Assembly: GCA_002733915.1 (NCBI GenBank)
Contig: NVXN01000011.1
Span: forward strand, 79,966 to 85,765
Length of the DNA stretch: 5,800 nt
Direction: 5' to 3'
DNA from: Aequorivita sp.
Lineage (GTDB): Bacteria > Bacteroidota > Bacteroidia > Flavobacteriales > Flavobacteriaceae
Shown here: positions 1 through 5,800 of the stretch, one piece after another
Numbering within the stretch: position 1 is the stretch's first letter
Layout of the letters: each line of letters opens with the position of its first letter
Notes under the pieces: model-generated
What the model was told of the DNA's origin: nothing
What the model saw: only the letters and a program-made list of their open reading frames with translations
The model's database searches: none
Made by a program: the position numbers and the translations under genes

Positions 1-894
1 AAAATTCTTCAGGAACGGTTTTAACACAACCAAAATCTATTGCAATCAAGTTTGCATTTTCCTCTACTAAAAAATTTCCGGGGTGCGGATCAGCGTGCAC
101 CCGCTTCAATTGGTGCATTTGGAACATATAAAAATCCCACAGTGTCTGCCCTACTTTATCAGCTTTTACTTTATCGGTATTTGTTTTAGTGAATTCAGAA
201 AGATGCTGGCCCGACATCCAATCCATTGTAATAATACGCTCTCCGGAAAGTTCTTCGTAATACATGCTTCAGATATTTCCTTACTTTGTTCCACTTCCAA
301 TAAATAGTCGGTTTCTTCCAATAATTTATCTTCTACTTCCCTAAAATATTTGTCGCTGTCGTTTCCTTTAATATTGAACATTTTCATTGCCACCGGTTTT
401 ACCATTGCCAAATCACTACTGATACTTTCTGCAACGCCTGGATACTGGATTTTTACGGCTAAATTTTTACCATCTTTTGTGGCTTTGTGAACCTGCCCTA
501 TACTTGCCGCAGCCACAGATTCCGCATTGAATGTATCGTAAAGGCTTTCGGGTGTATCGCCAAAATATTTTTTAAAAGTCTTGCGAACTAAAGGTGCTGA
601 AAGTGGCGGCACTTGAAATTGCGCCAATGAAAATTTTTCCACATAGGCCTTGGGCATAATGTTTTTTTCCATACTCAGCATTTGCGCAACTTTTAGTGCG
701 CTGCCTTTAAGGTTTTTTAGGCCGTCATAAATATCCTCGGCATTGCTTTCATTCAGTTCGTCTTTTGTGGTTTCAGAATTAACCAGCTTTTTTCCGTAAT
801 ACTTCAAGTAATTGCCACCAACTTTCACGCCGGTGGTCATCAATTTTGAAGCACGTTGAATTTTATTCGTGGGGATTTTATCTATTGTCTTCAT
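1..894 (-). pseudogene. AarF/ABC1/UbiB-family kinase-like gene, frameshifted and partial (3' end outside window)
   Basis: Atypical protein-kinase-like protein of the ABC1/UbiB family. Members bind ATP and are mostly tied to quinone or lipid metabolism; the substrate here is unknown. From the ATG at 894, residues 1-211 are in one frame: family start MKTIDKIP, a KVAQ version of the KxGQ motif at about 68-71, the Ala-rich loop AAASIGQVH at about 128-136, a VAIK-like lysine in VKIQYPG near 148, and EETD near 193-196. That frame then runs on as non-homologous sequence to a stop near 166. The genuine continuation begins at 262 in another frame (YYEELSGERIITMDWM), with the catalytic loop HADPHPGNF at 97-71 and IDFG at 40-29, and stays open to the window edge. 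The net change equals loss of 3n+1 bases. The start at 894 is chosen over an in-frame ATG at 915 because it matches the family N-terminus and overlaps the upstream stop as TAATG. It could be a true pseudogene or a sequencing/assembly error. Family assignment is firm; loss of function is inferred. Confidence 0.85.
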
Positions 895-896
895 TA
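892..896 (-). other. TAATG stop/start overlap coupling regulator and kinase genes
   Basis: On the minus strand the regulator ends with the stop TAA (896-894) and the kinase ATG occupies 894-892, so the two share one base. This arrangement usually means translational coupling by re-initiation. A purine-rich GAAAGAAAAAA stretch lies just upstream, inside the end of the regulator gene, and may act as a weak ribosome binding site. The overlap decides the kinase start in favour of 894. Confidence 0.7.
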
Positions 897-1583
897 GGCC
901 ATTTTTTCTTTCCATAAAAATTTTCCGAAATCCAGCACGCTTTCCAAAGGTTGGGCGTCAAAAACATCAAAAATGGCGCGGACCGATTTTTCAATGGCAA
1001 CATCTGTATTTTCAAAATTTGCAGAGTTATCATCCATCCAGTATTTTAACAGAAAAAGCGTTTGCAGCCACGCACCTTCAGAAAAAACGGTTACCGATTG
1101 TTTCAGAATTTTCAACTTTTTATCTTCATTGCTTTCCCGAATTAAAACTGCCGCAAAATGCTTTATATTCTGTCGAAGCCCTTTTAACTGGCTCAAATTC
1201 TTCATTATATTTTGATGTTCGCGTAATGTGAACAGCACATAGCTTCGGTTTATGGTGAGAAGTTCGAAGAACGTGTAAAAAAAGGTGAGCATTTTTTCTT
1301 TATTAGTATAGGCATCATACCCTTCATCCTGGTTTGCCAAGCGGATGGTTTCTTCATAAAAAGCATTCCAAATTGCCATTTGCAGTCCTTCAAAAGAACC
1401 GAAATGTTCATAAAATTGAGCCTCGGTAAAATTGTTCTCTTTACAAAATTTGAAAACACTAAGCGGTGCTTTTTCTTTAGTTAAAACCCACTCCATATAT
1501 GCATTAGTAATCTTGCCTGCATTAACGCTTTTCTTTGAAGTTGCTTTGTTTGTTTTAGCTGATTTTTCTGTTGCAGTTGCCAT
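894..1583 (-). CDS. TetR/AcrR-family transcriptional regulator
   Basis: Protein of 229 aa, a usual length for TetR-family one-component regulators, which bind palindromic operators as dimers through an N-terminal helix-turn-helix and sense a ligand through a helical C-terminal domain. The first 22 residues are a Lys/Ala/Ser/Thr-rich tail. The helix-turn-helix spans about residues 41-63 (FCKENNFTEAQFYEHFGS), with the characteristic Phe/Tyr-x-x-Phe-Gly end of the recognition helix, followed by GLQMAIW as the start of helix 4. Residues 95-225 are predicted helical and rich in Phe, Leu and Trp, fitting the ligand-binding and dimerisation domain. The ATG at 1583 gives the full DNA-binding domain, and no good upstream alternative was seen. 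The stop codon shares one base with the start of the ABC1-type kinase gene, so that gene is the likely co-regulated partner. It diverges from htpG across 228 bp. The ligand and targets cannot be told from sequence; autoregulation is an inference. Confidence 0.88.
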   Translation of the reverse strand: MATATEKSAKTNKATSKKSVNAGKITNAYMEWVLTKEKAPLSVFKFCKENNFTEAQFYEHFGSFEGLQMAIWNAFYEETIRLANQDEGYDAYTNKEKMLTFFYTFFELLTINRSYVLFTLREHQNIMKNLSQLKGLRQNIKHFAAVLIRESNEDKKLKILKQSVTVFSEGAWLQTLFLLKYWMDDNSANFENTDVAIEKSVRAIFDVFDAQPLESVLDFGKFLWKEKMA

Positions 1584-1634
1584 GGTATATTCTTAATTTA
1601 TATTAGTTAGATAGTGTAGGTCGTTATTTAAATA

Positions 1635-1642
1635 CAAAGATA
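1635..1642 (-). promoter_or_regulatory. Candidate Bacteroidetes -7 element for the TetR-family gene
   Basis: The minus-strand sequence TATCTTTG matches the Bacteroidetes primary-sigma -7 consensus TAnnTTTG exactly. It lies about 50 bp upstream of the regulator's ATG, giving a plausible short leader. No TTTG or TTG -33 element was found at the usual spacing of about 17-23 bp upstream, so support rests on the -7 match and the position only. Confidence 0.35.
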
Positions 1643-1664
1643 ACTCTTGTTCAATGTTTTTGTC

Positions 1665-1676
1665 GTTTAGTTAAAC
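1665..1676. promoter_or_regulatory. Small palindrome GTTTA-GT-TAAAC, possible operator
   Basis: Perfect 5-bp inverted arms with a 2-bp spacer. The site lies about 23 bp upstream of the candidate -7 element of the divergent TetR-family gene, close to where RNA polymerase would contact the -33 region. TetR-family regulators commonly bind short palindromes at their own promoters, so an autoregulatory operator is conceivable. In AT-rich DNA a palindrome this short arises easily by chance. Confidence 0.15.
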
Positions 1677-1722
1677 AAAATATTCTGTTAAAGTTTAGCC
1701 GAAAATTTATATTTATTTGAAG

Positions 1723-1735
1723 TGACAACGTGTCA
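1723..1735. promoter_or_regulatory. Inverted repeat TGACA-ACG-TGTCA upstream of htpG, possible operator
   Basis: Perfect 5-bp arms around a 3-bp centre, more GC-rich than the surrounding spacer. It lies 76 bp before the htpG start and about 90 bp behind the candidate promoter of the divergent regulator. It does not resemble the HrcA-bound CIRCE element (TTAGCACTC-N9-GAGTGCTAA). The binding protein is unknown; the site may be an operator for htpG or the regulator, or a chance repeat. Confidence 0.25.
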
Positions 1736-1759
1736 GAATTTTAAGGCTTGGTATTTTAT

Positions 1760-1788
1760 TTGACTAATTAAAAATGAATTAATAGAAT
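1760..1788 (+). promoter_or_regulatory. Weak sigma70-like promoter candidate before htpG
   Basis: TTGACT (1760-1765) and TAGAAT (1783-1788) are separated by exactly 17 bp, each one mismatch from the classical -35 and -10 hexamers. They would start transcription about 17-20 bp before the htpG ATG. The Bacteroidetes primary sigma factor prefers TTTG/TAnnTTTG, and no good copy of that pair was found here. The AT-rich context makes a chance match quite possible. Confidence 0.2.
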
Positions 1789-1811
1789 TACTAAACTAAA
1801 TTATAAGAAAT

Positions 1812-3704
1812 ATGAGCAAAGGAACTATTAATGTATCTGTGGACAATATCTTCCCGCTGATCAAAAAGTTTTTATACAGCGACCACGAAATTTTTCTTCG
1901 TGAATTAATTTCGAACGCGACGGATGCTACCTTAAAAATGAAACATTTAGCCAACATTGGCGAAGCTGAAGGCGTGGAATACGGCAACCCAATGATTGAA
2001 GTGAAGCTCGATAAGAAGAAAAAGGAGCTTCGCATAATCGACCAAGGAATTGGAATGACGAAGGAAGAGGTTGAAAAATACATCAACGAAATCGCTTTTT
2101 CTGGTGCCGAGGAATTCATTGAAAAATACAAGGACAAAAACGGAAAGGATGCCGGCATTATTGGGCATTTCGGTCTTGGATTTTATTCAGCGTTTATGGT
2201 TGCCAAAAAGGTGGAAATTATCACCAAAAGTTACAAAGACGAGCCAGCGGTACACTGGAGCTGCGATGGCTCGCCAGAATTTACCATTGAAAAAGCCGAC
2301 AAAAAGGAAAGAGGAACTGAGATTATACTTCACATTGCCGACGATTCTACCGAATTTTTGGAAGAAAGCCGCATCCGTGAGTTACTGGTGAAATATAACA
2401 AGTTTATGCCAATTCCGATTAAATTCGGAACGCGCACCGAAACCCTTCCAAAACCCGAAGACGCAAAAGAAGACGACAAAGCGCCAACAAAAGAAGTTGA
2501 CAATATTATCAACAATCCAAACCCGGCGTGGACCAAGCAACCTACTGAATTGGAAGACAAGGATTATAATTCCTTTTACAGGGAATTGTACCCAATGCAG
2601 TTTGAGGAGCCACTTTTCCACATTCACCTGAACGTTGACTACCCGTTCAATCTTACCGGAATACTTTATTTCCCGAAGATGACGAACGATATGAGCATTC
2701 AAAAGGATAAAATCCAGCTCTATCAAAATCAGGTTTTCGTAACCGATAATGTGGAAGGAATCGTGCCAGAATTCTTGACGATGCTCCGAGGAGTAATTGA
2801 CAGTCCGGACATTCCGCTGAACGTTTCGCGAAGTTATTTGCAGACCGATGGCGCTGTAAAAAAGATTTCGAGCTACATAACCCGAAAAGTCGCAGATAAG
2901 TTGAAAAGTCTTTTCAACAATGACCGCGATGGCTTTGAAAAGAAATGGAATGACATTAAAATTGTGATCGAATACGGAATGCTGACCGAAGATAAATTCT
3001 TTGAAAAAGCACAGGATTTTGCCCTGTATCCAACGGTTGACGACAAATATTTCACCTTTTCGGAATTCAAGGAAAAAATAAAAGACGTGCAGACCGATAA
3101 GGACGACAATTTAGTACTTCTTTATGCTTCCAACAAAGAAGAACAGCACAGCTACATAGAAGCCGCCAAAGAGAAAGGATATGAAGTATTGCTTTTGGAT
3201 TCACCAATAGTTGCGCATTTACTTCAAAAAGTGGAAAGCAAGGAGGAGAAAATTTCCTTTGTACGCGTGGATAGCGATCACGTGGAAAACCTCATCAAAA
3301 AAGATGATGCACAGATTTCAAAACTTTCCGACAAAGAAAAGGAAACGCTGAAAACCTTTTTGGACGGCGTTATTCCGAAGGAAAAATTCAGTGTACAATT
3401 AGAGGCTTTGGATAGCAATGCCAATCCATTCATAATTACCGAACCCGAGTTTATGCGTAGAATGAAAGATATGCAGAAAACTGGAGGCGGCGGAATGTTC
3501 GGAATGGGAGGATTACCTGAAATGTATAATTTAATTGTGAACACCAATCACCAATTGGTTAGCGAAATCTTAAATACAAAAACCGATAAGAAAAAAGAGC
3601 GTTTGGTAAACCAAGCCCTCGATTTGGCAAGATTGAGCAAAAATTTACTCAAAGGAGAAGAACTTACGGCGTTCATAAAGCGCAGTTATGAGATGATTAA
3701 ATAA
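1812..3704 (+). CDS. htpG: Molecular chaperone HtpG (bacterial HSP90)
   Basis: ATP-dependent cytosolic chaperone of the HSP90 family, 630 aa and complete. The N-terminal GHKL ATPase domain shows ELISNATDA at 31-39 (catalytic Glu31, Mg-binding Asn35), DQGIGM at 77-82 (adenine-contacting Asp77), the lid/glycine motif GHFGLGFYS at 118-126, and GTEI at 168-171. An acidic, Lys-rich linker covers about 212-250. The middle domain carries LNVSRSYLQ at 336-344, whose Arg340 corresponds to the gamma-phosphate-contacting arginine. The C-terminal dimerisation domain covers about 500-630. A Gly/Met-rich segment (GGGGMFGMGG, 558-567) lies in the part that forms the exposed client-binding helix in other HtpG proteins and resembles other Bacteroidetes homologues as I recall them. 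The ATG at 1812 gives the canonical family start (MSKGTINVSVDNIF). The ribosome binding site is weak and A-rich (ATAAGAAAT), as is usual in this phylum. It is monocistronic: a 228-bp divergent spacer upstream, an intrinsic terminator downstream. Confidence 0.98.
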   Translation: MSKGTINVSVDNIFPLIKKFLYSDHEIFLRELISNATDATLKMKHLANIGEAEGVEYGNPMIEVKLDKKKKELRIIDQGIGMTKEEVEKYINEIAFSGAEEFIEKYKDKNGKDAGIIGHFGLGFYSAFMVAKKVEIITKSYKDEPAVHWSCDGSPEFTIEKADKKERGTEIILHIADDSTEFLEESRIRELLVKYNKFMPIPIKFGTRTETLPKPEDAKEDDKAPTKEVDNIINNPNPAWTKQPTELEDKDYNSFYRELYPMQFEEPLFHIHLNVDYPFNLTGILYFPKMTNDMSIQKDKIQLYQNQVFVTDNVEGIVPEFLTMLRGVIDSPDIPLNVSRSYLQTDGAVKKISSYITRKVADKLKSLFNNDRDGFEKKWNDIKIVIEYGMLTEDKFFEKAQDFALYPTVDDKYFTFSEFKEKIKDVQTDKDDNLVLLYASNKEEQHSYIEAAKEKGYEVLLLDSPIVAHLLQKVESKEEKISFVRVDSDHVENLIKKDDAQISKLSDKEKETLKTFLDGVIPKEKFSVQLEALDSNANPFIITEPEFMRRMKDMQKTGGGGMFGMGGLPEMYNLIVNTNHQLVSEILNTKTDKKKERLVNQALDLARLSKNLLKGEELTAFIKRSYEMIK

Positions 3705-3724
3705 AATTAATCAAATAAAAATAT

Positions 3725-3762
3725 AAAAGGCCATTGCAAAATATACTGCAGTGGCTTTTTTT
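3725..3762 (+). terminator. Intrinsic terminator of htpG
   Basis: GCCATTGCA (3730-3738) pairs with TGCAGTGGC (3747-3755) through one G-T wobble, around an 8-base loop. The stem is followed by seven T residues (3756-3762), and a run of A residues (3725-3728) can extend the stem into the T tract. It begins about 20 bp after the htpG stop codon. The reverse orientation has only a four-T run, so the terminator acts mainly on plus-strand transcription. Confidence 0.88.
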
Positions 3763-3893
3763 ATTGATATTTCAGCATTATATTAAAGAGATTTTTATAT
3801 ACACAATATTTAACATAAAAACTTAAACATAATATCATTTATTTCGGAATTTTAACATACTTTTAATGGTCTAACTATAAAATCATTCCGATT

Positions 3894-5800
3894 ATGAAAA
3901 AAATTACAATGTTCTTAATTTTTGGGCTTTGCACACTAATTGTTGCAAATGCTCAGGAAGAAAGAGTAGCAACGGCGCTTGGTAATGCACGAGTGTCCGC
4001 AACGCAAAACATGCAGTCGCGTGCTTTGACCACAATTTATGAAACTGACAATTTAGGAGCCAATGGTGCTGAAATAACCGCAACCGCAAATGGCCCTAGT
4101 ACTTCAATGGCAGATGCTATTGTTATGGCAGGCAGCAACAGAATACTACAAAAGGTAACGGTAAATGTTTTTAATTTAGCTTCTGCCGCTCCATATGATT
4201 TAACACTAAGCATATATACAGACTGTACCACTAATGGTGCAACAGGTGCTTGTGGTAGTGGACCCGGCACTTTAGTAGCAGCATCAACAGTTACACAAAC
4301 GGTAACGCCAGGCCCTTTGGGCTTTATCTATTCCGTTGTTTTTACACTCCCCAATGTTAACCTCTATTCTGAAATAGACAATACCATTTCAGTTGCCCTC
4401 AAGGCAAGTAGAAATGATGTTTTTTGGATATTGAACGAAAATCCTGTAATTGGATCACAACCAGCTGGAGAACCACCCCTGAGTGTAGTTCAAAGGTGCG
4501 GAAGTATAGTGGCTAACAATGGCTGCACTAGAAACTTTGGCTTGATAAATAATTTTTCAATGAAGTTGGAGGCAGAAGCTGCTCCGCCAAACGATTTATG
4601 TGCTAATGCTATAACTATTACTGGTGATGGAACAATAAGTGGCACCACCGTTTTTGCAAGCACTGATTCTGGAAATCCATTTTGTGGCACTAGTATCACT
4701 TCTCCAGGAGTTTGGTATAAATTCACTGATAATTCAATCACCGGCTCTGCAGTTACCTTGAGTTTATGTGGAGGAGCAGCCTTTGATACTAAAATTAGCG
4801 TTTACAATGGTTCTTGTGGAGCTTTTACTTGTGTAGCAGGAAACGATGATTTCTGTGGTCTTCAAAGTCAAGTATCGTTTAATACTGATGGTTCTTCAAC
4901 ATATTATATATTAGTTCATAGTTTTGGAGGAGCCACAGGTCCTTTTGATCTTAATATTTCTGGATTTCCTGCAGTGGTTATAGGCGACCCACCAATTATA
5001 GCATGTCCGGCTAATATTGTCGTAAATAACGATTCCGGTGTTTGTGGAGCTGCTGTAAACTTTGCGGGAGTAGCTTTTGATACTGAAGACGGCAACATAT
5101 CTGGAGATATAATTGCCACCCCGGCTAGTGGAAGTTTATTTGCTGTGGGAGACACTACGGTTACACTTTCGGTAACTGACAGCGATGGCAATACTTCAAC
5201 CTGTCAATTCATGGTAACCGTTGTAGACAACGAAGCCCCTAATGTAATTTGCCAAGATATTACAGTTGAATTGGATGAAGATGGGTTATACGAGCTAGAT
5301 CCACTTGAAATAGATAATGGCTCTTCAGACAATTGTAGTATTGTAACGTATGAGTTTGGCACTTCGGGACCTGCCGGTTCTGGAAATCTTCAGACTATTT
5401 TTGTGGGCACAAACGGAGGTAGCCCAGGCGGTGCTGTCTATTTTGATGTAACAGTCGGGCCAAGTGATATTGCTCTTACTGCAATTGACGTAAATACTAC
5501 TACTGCCGCCGGCGATCCTTTTACTATAAATGTCTATGCGTTTGAAGGAACTTATGTTGGCAATACCGGTAATCCCGCTCCATGGGGATCTCCAGTTGCA
5601 TCAGGATCTGGAGTTACAGCAGGAACCGATGTTCCTTCTACGGCAACTTTAGGCTCTTCAGTTACTTTACAATCTGGAACAACATATGCTATGGCAATTG
5701 TGATGGACGCAACTCATGCGCATCGATACACAAATGGTAACGGATCAAATCAAAATTTTTCAAATGCCGATGTTTCCATGTCGTTGGGGGCTGCAAGTAA
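3894..5800 (+). CDS. Large secreted multidomain protein with pre-peptidase-like and HYR domains, partial (3' end outside window)
   Basis: An open frame runs from the ATG at 3894 past the right edge with no stop (635 codons seen). Residues 1-20 form a typical Sec signal peptide: MKK, a hydrophobic core, then cleavage after VANA. Residues about 50-225 are a beta-rich region rich in Thr, Ser, Ala and Asn. About 232-357 resembles bacterial pre-peptidase C-terminal (PPC)-like modules: it opens PPNDLCANAITI, has PGVWYKFT, FDTKISVYNG and CVAGNDDFCG, and ends FDLNISG. About 362-445 is an HYR domain (IIACPANIVV, FAVGDTTVTLSVTDSDGN). About 446-483 begins a second HYR-like unit (APNVICQDITVEL, DNGSSDNCSI). 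About 500-635 is a Gly/Thr-rich module with AVYFDV and YTNGNGSNQNFSN. Paired cysteines fit an extracytoplasmic protein. Such architectures are typical of Bacteroidetes type IX secretion cargo or adhesins, but the sorting domain would be downstream and is not visible. No enzyme motif was recognised. The 131-bp upstream spacer has only a weak TACTTTTA (3858-3865) resembling a -7 element. Confidence 0.9.
   Translation, partial: MKKITMFLIFGLCTLIVANAQEERVATALGNARVSATQNMQSRALTTIYETDNLGANGAEITATANGPSTSMADAIVMAGSNRILQKVTVNVFNLASAAPYDLTLSIYTDCTTNGATGACGSGPGTLVAASTVTQTVTPGPLGFIYSVVFTLPNVNLYSEIDNTISVALKASRNDVFWILNENPVIGSQPAGEPPLSVVQRCGSIVANNGCTRNFGLINNFSMKLEAEAAPPNDLCANAITITGDGTISGTTVFASTDSGNPFCGTSITSPGVWYKFTDNSITGSAVTLSLCGGAAFDTKISVYNGSCGAFTCVAGNDDFCGLQSQVSFNTDGSSTYYILVHSFGGATGPFDLNISGFPAVVIGDPPIIACPANIVVNNDSGVCGAAVNFAGVAFDTEDGNISGDIIATPASGSLFAVGDTTVTLSVTDSDGNTSTCQFMVTVVDNEAPNVICQDITVELDEDGLYELDPLEIDNGSSDNCSIVTYEFGTSGPAGSGNLQTIFVGTNGGSPGGAVYFDVTVGPSDIALTAIDVNTTTAAGDPFTINVYAFEGTYVGNTGNPAPWGSPVASGSGVTAGTDVPSTATLGSSVTLQSGTTYAMAIVMDATHAHRYTNGNGSNQNFSNADVSMSLGAAS

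Noticed and set aside
241..300. Programmed ribosomal frameshift joining the two kinase frames
   Set aside because: No slippery heptamer of the X-XXY-YYZ type and no obvious downstream stem-loop are visible near 262, and residues seem to be missing at the junction, so a deletion or error explains it better.
892..915. Kinase start at the ATG at 915, adding seven residues
   Set aside because: The family N-terminus begins at MKTIDKIP (894), and the 915 start would run 22 bases into the regulator gene; the TAATG overlap favours 894.
869..1231. Plus-strand open frames across the regulator gene
   Set aside because: Their translations show no family features and lie antisense to a well-supported TetR-family gene.
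1796..2158. Minus-strand open frame of 120 codons opposite the start of htpG
   Set aside because: Its Ser/Phe/Ile-rich translation is the mirror of the htpG codons; no ribosome binding site or family similarity was seen.
3725..3762. Bidirectional terminator
   Set aside because: The minus-strand reading has only four T residues after the stem, and no minus-strand gene points into it from the right.
3763..3893. Promoter for the secreted-protein gene
   Set aside because: Only a one-mismatch -7-like TACTTTTA (3858-3865) was found, with no paired -33 element, so it is not listed as a feature.
3904..5191. Several minus-strand open frames of 61-91 codons
   Set aside because: They lie antisense to the continuous plus-strand secreted-protein frame and have unremarkable translations.

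Overview
The window looks like a chromosomal segment from a member of the Bacteroidota, most likely class Flavobacteriia. The DNA is AT-rich. HtpG has a Gly/Met-rich C-terminal segment, an ABC1-type kinase sits directly behind a TetR-family regulator, and a secreted multidomain protein carries HYR-like and pre-peptidase-like modules of the kind common in flavobacterial type IX secretion cargo. One match to the Bacteroidetes -7 promoter element (TAnnTTTG) also fits. No rRNA, tRNA, CRISPR array, insertion sequence or phage gene was seen.

Left part (1-1583, minus strand): a two-gene unit. A TetR-family regulator (1583 to 894) is followed by an AarF/ABC1/UbiB-type kinase-like gene starting at 894. 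The stop and start codons overlap as TAATG, so the two are probably cotranscribed and translationally coupled. The kinase gene runs off the left edge and its frame is broken near position 262. The N-terminal 211 codons and the C-terminal part with the catalytic HADPHPGNF and IDFG motifs lie in different frames. About ten residues that I expect at that point also seem to be missing.

Middle (1584-3762): a 228-bp divergent AT-rich spacer with several weak candidate regulatory sites, then a complete htpG gene (630 aa, HSP90 family) on the plus strand, closed by a clear intrinsic terminator.

Right part (3763-5800): a 131-bp spacer with no definite signals, then the 5' part of a large secreted protein gene that is open from 3894 to the right edge (635 codons visible). 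Its order is signal peptide, N-terminal beta-rich region, Cys-rich pre-peptidase-like domain, HYR domain, a shortened HYR-like segment and a further beta-rich module. It is probably a cell-surface or secreted protein whose C-terminal sorting domain would lie outside the window.

The three units appear functionally independent: a regulator/kinase pair, a general chaperone and a surface protein. Nothing here forms an evident new system. The observations most worth checking are the broken kinase, the two small palindromes in the divergent spacer and the mosaic structure of the secreted protein.
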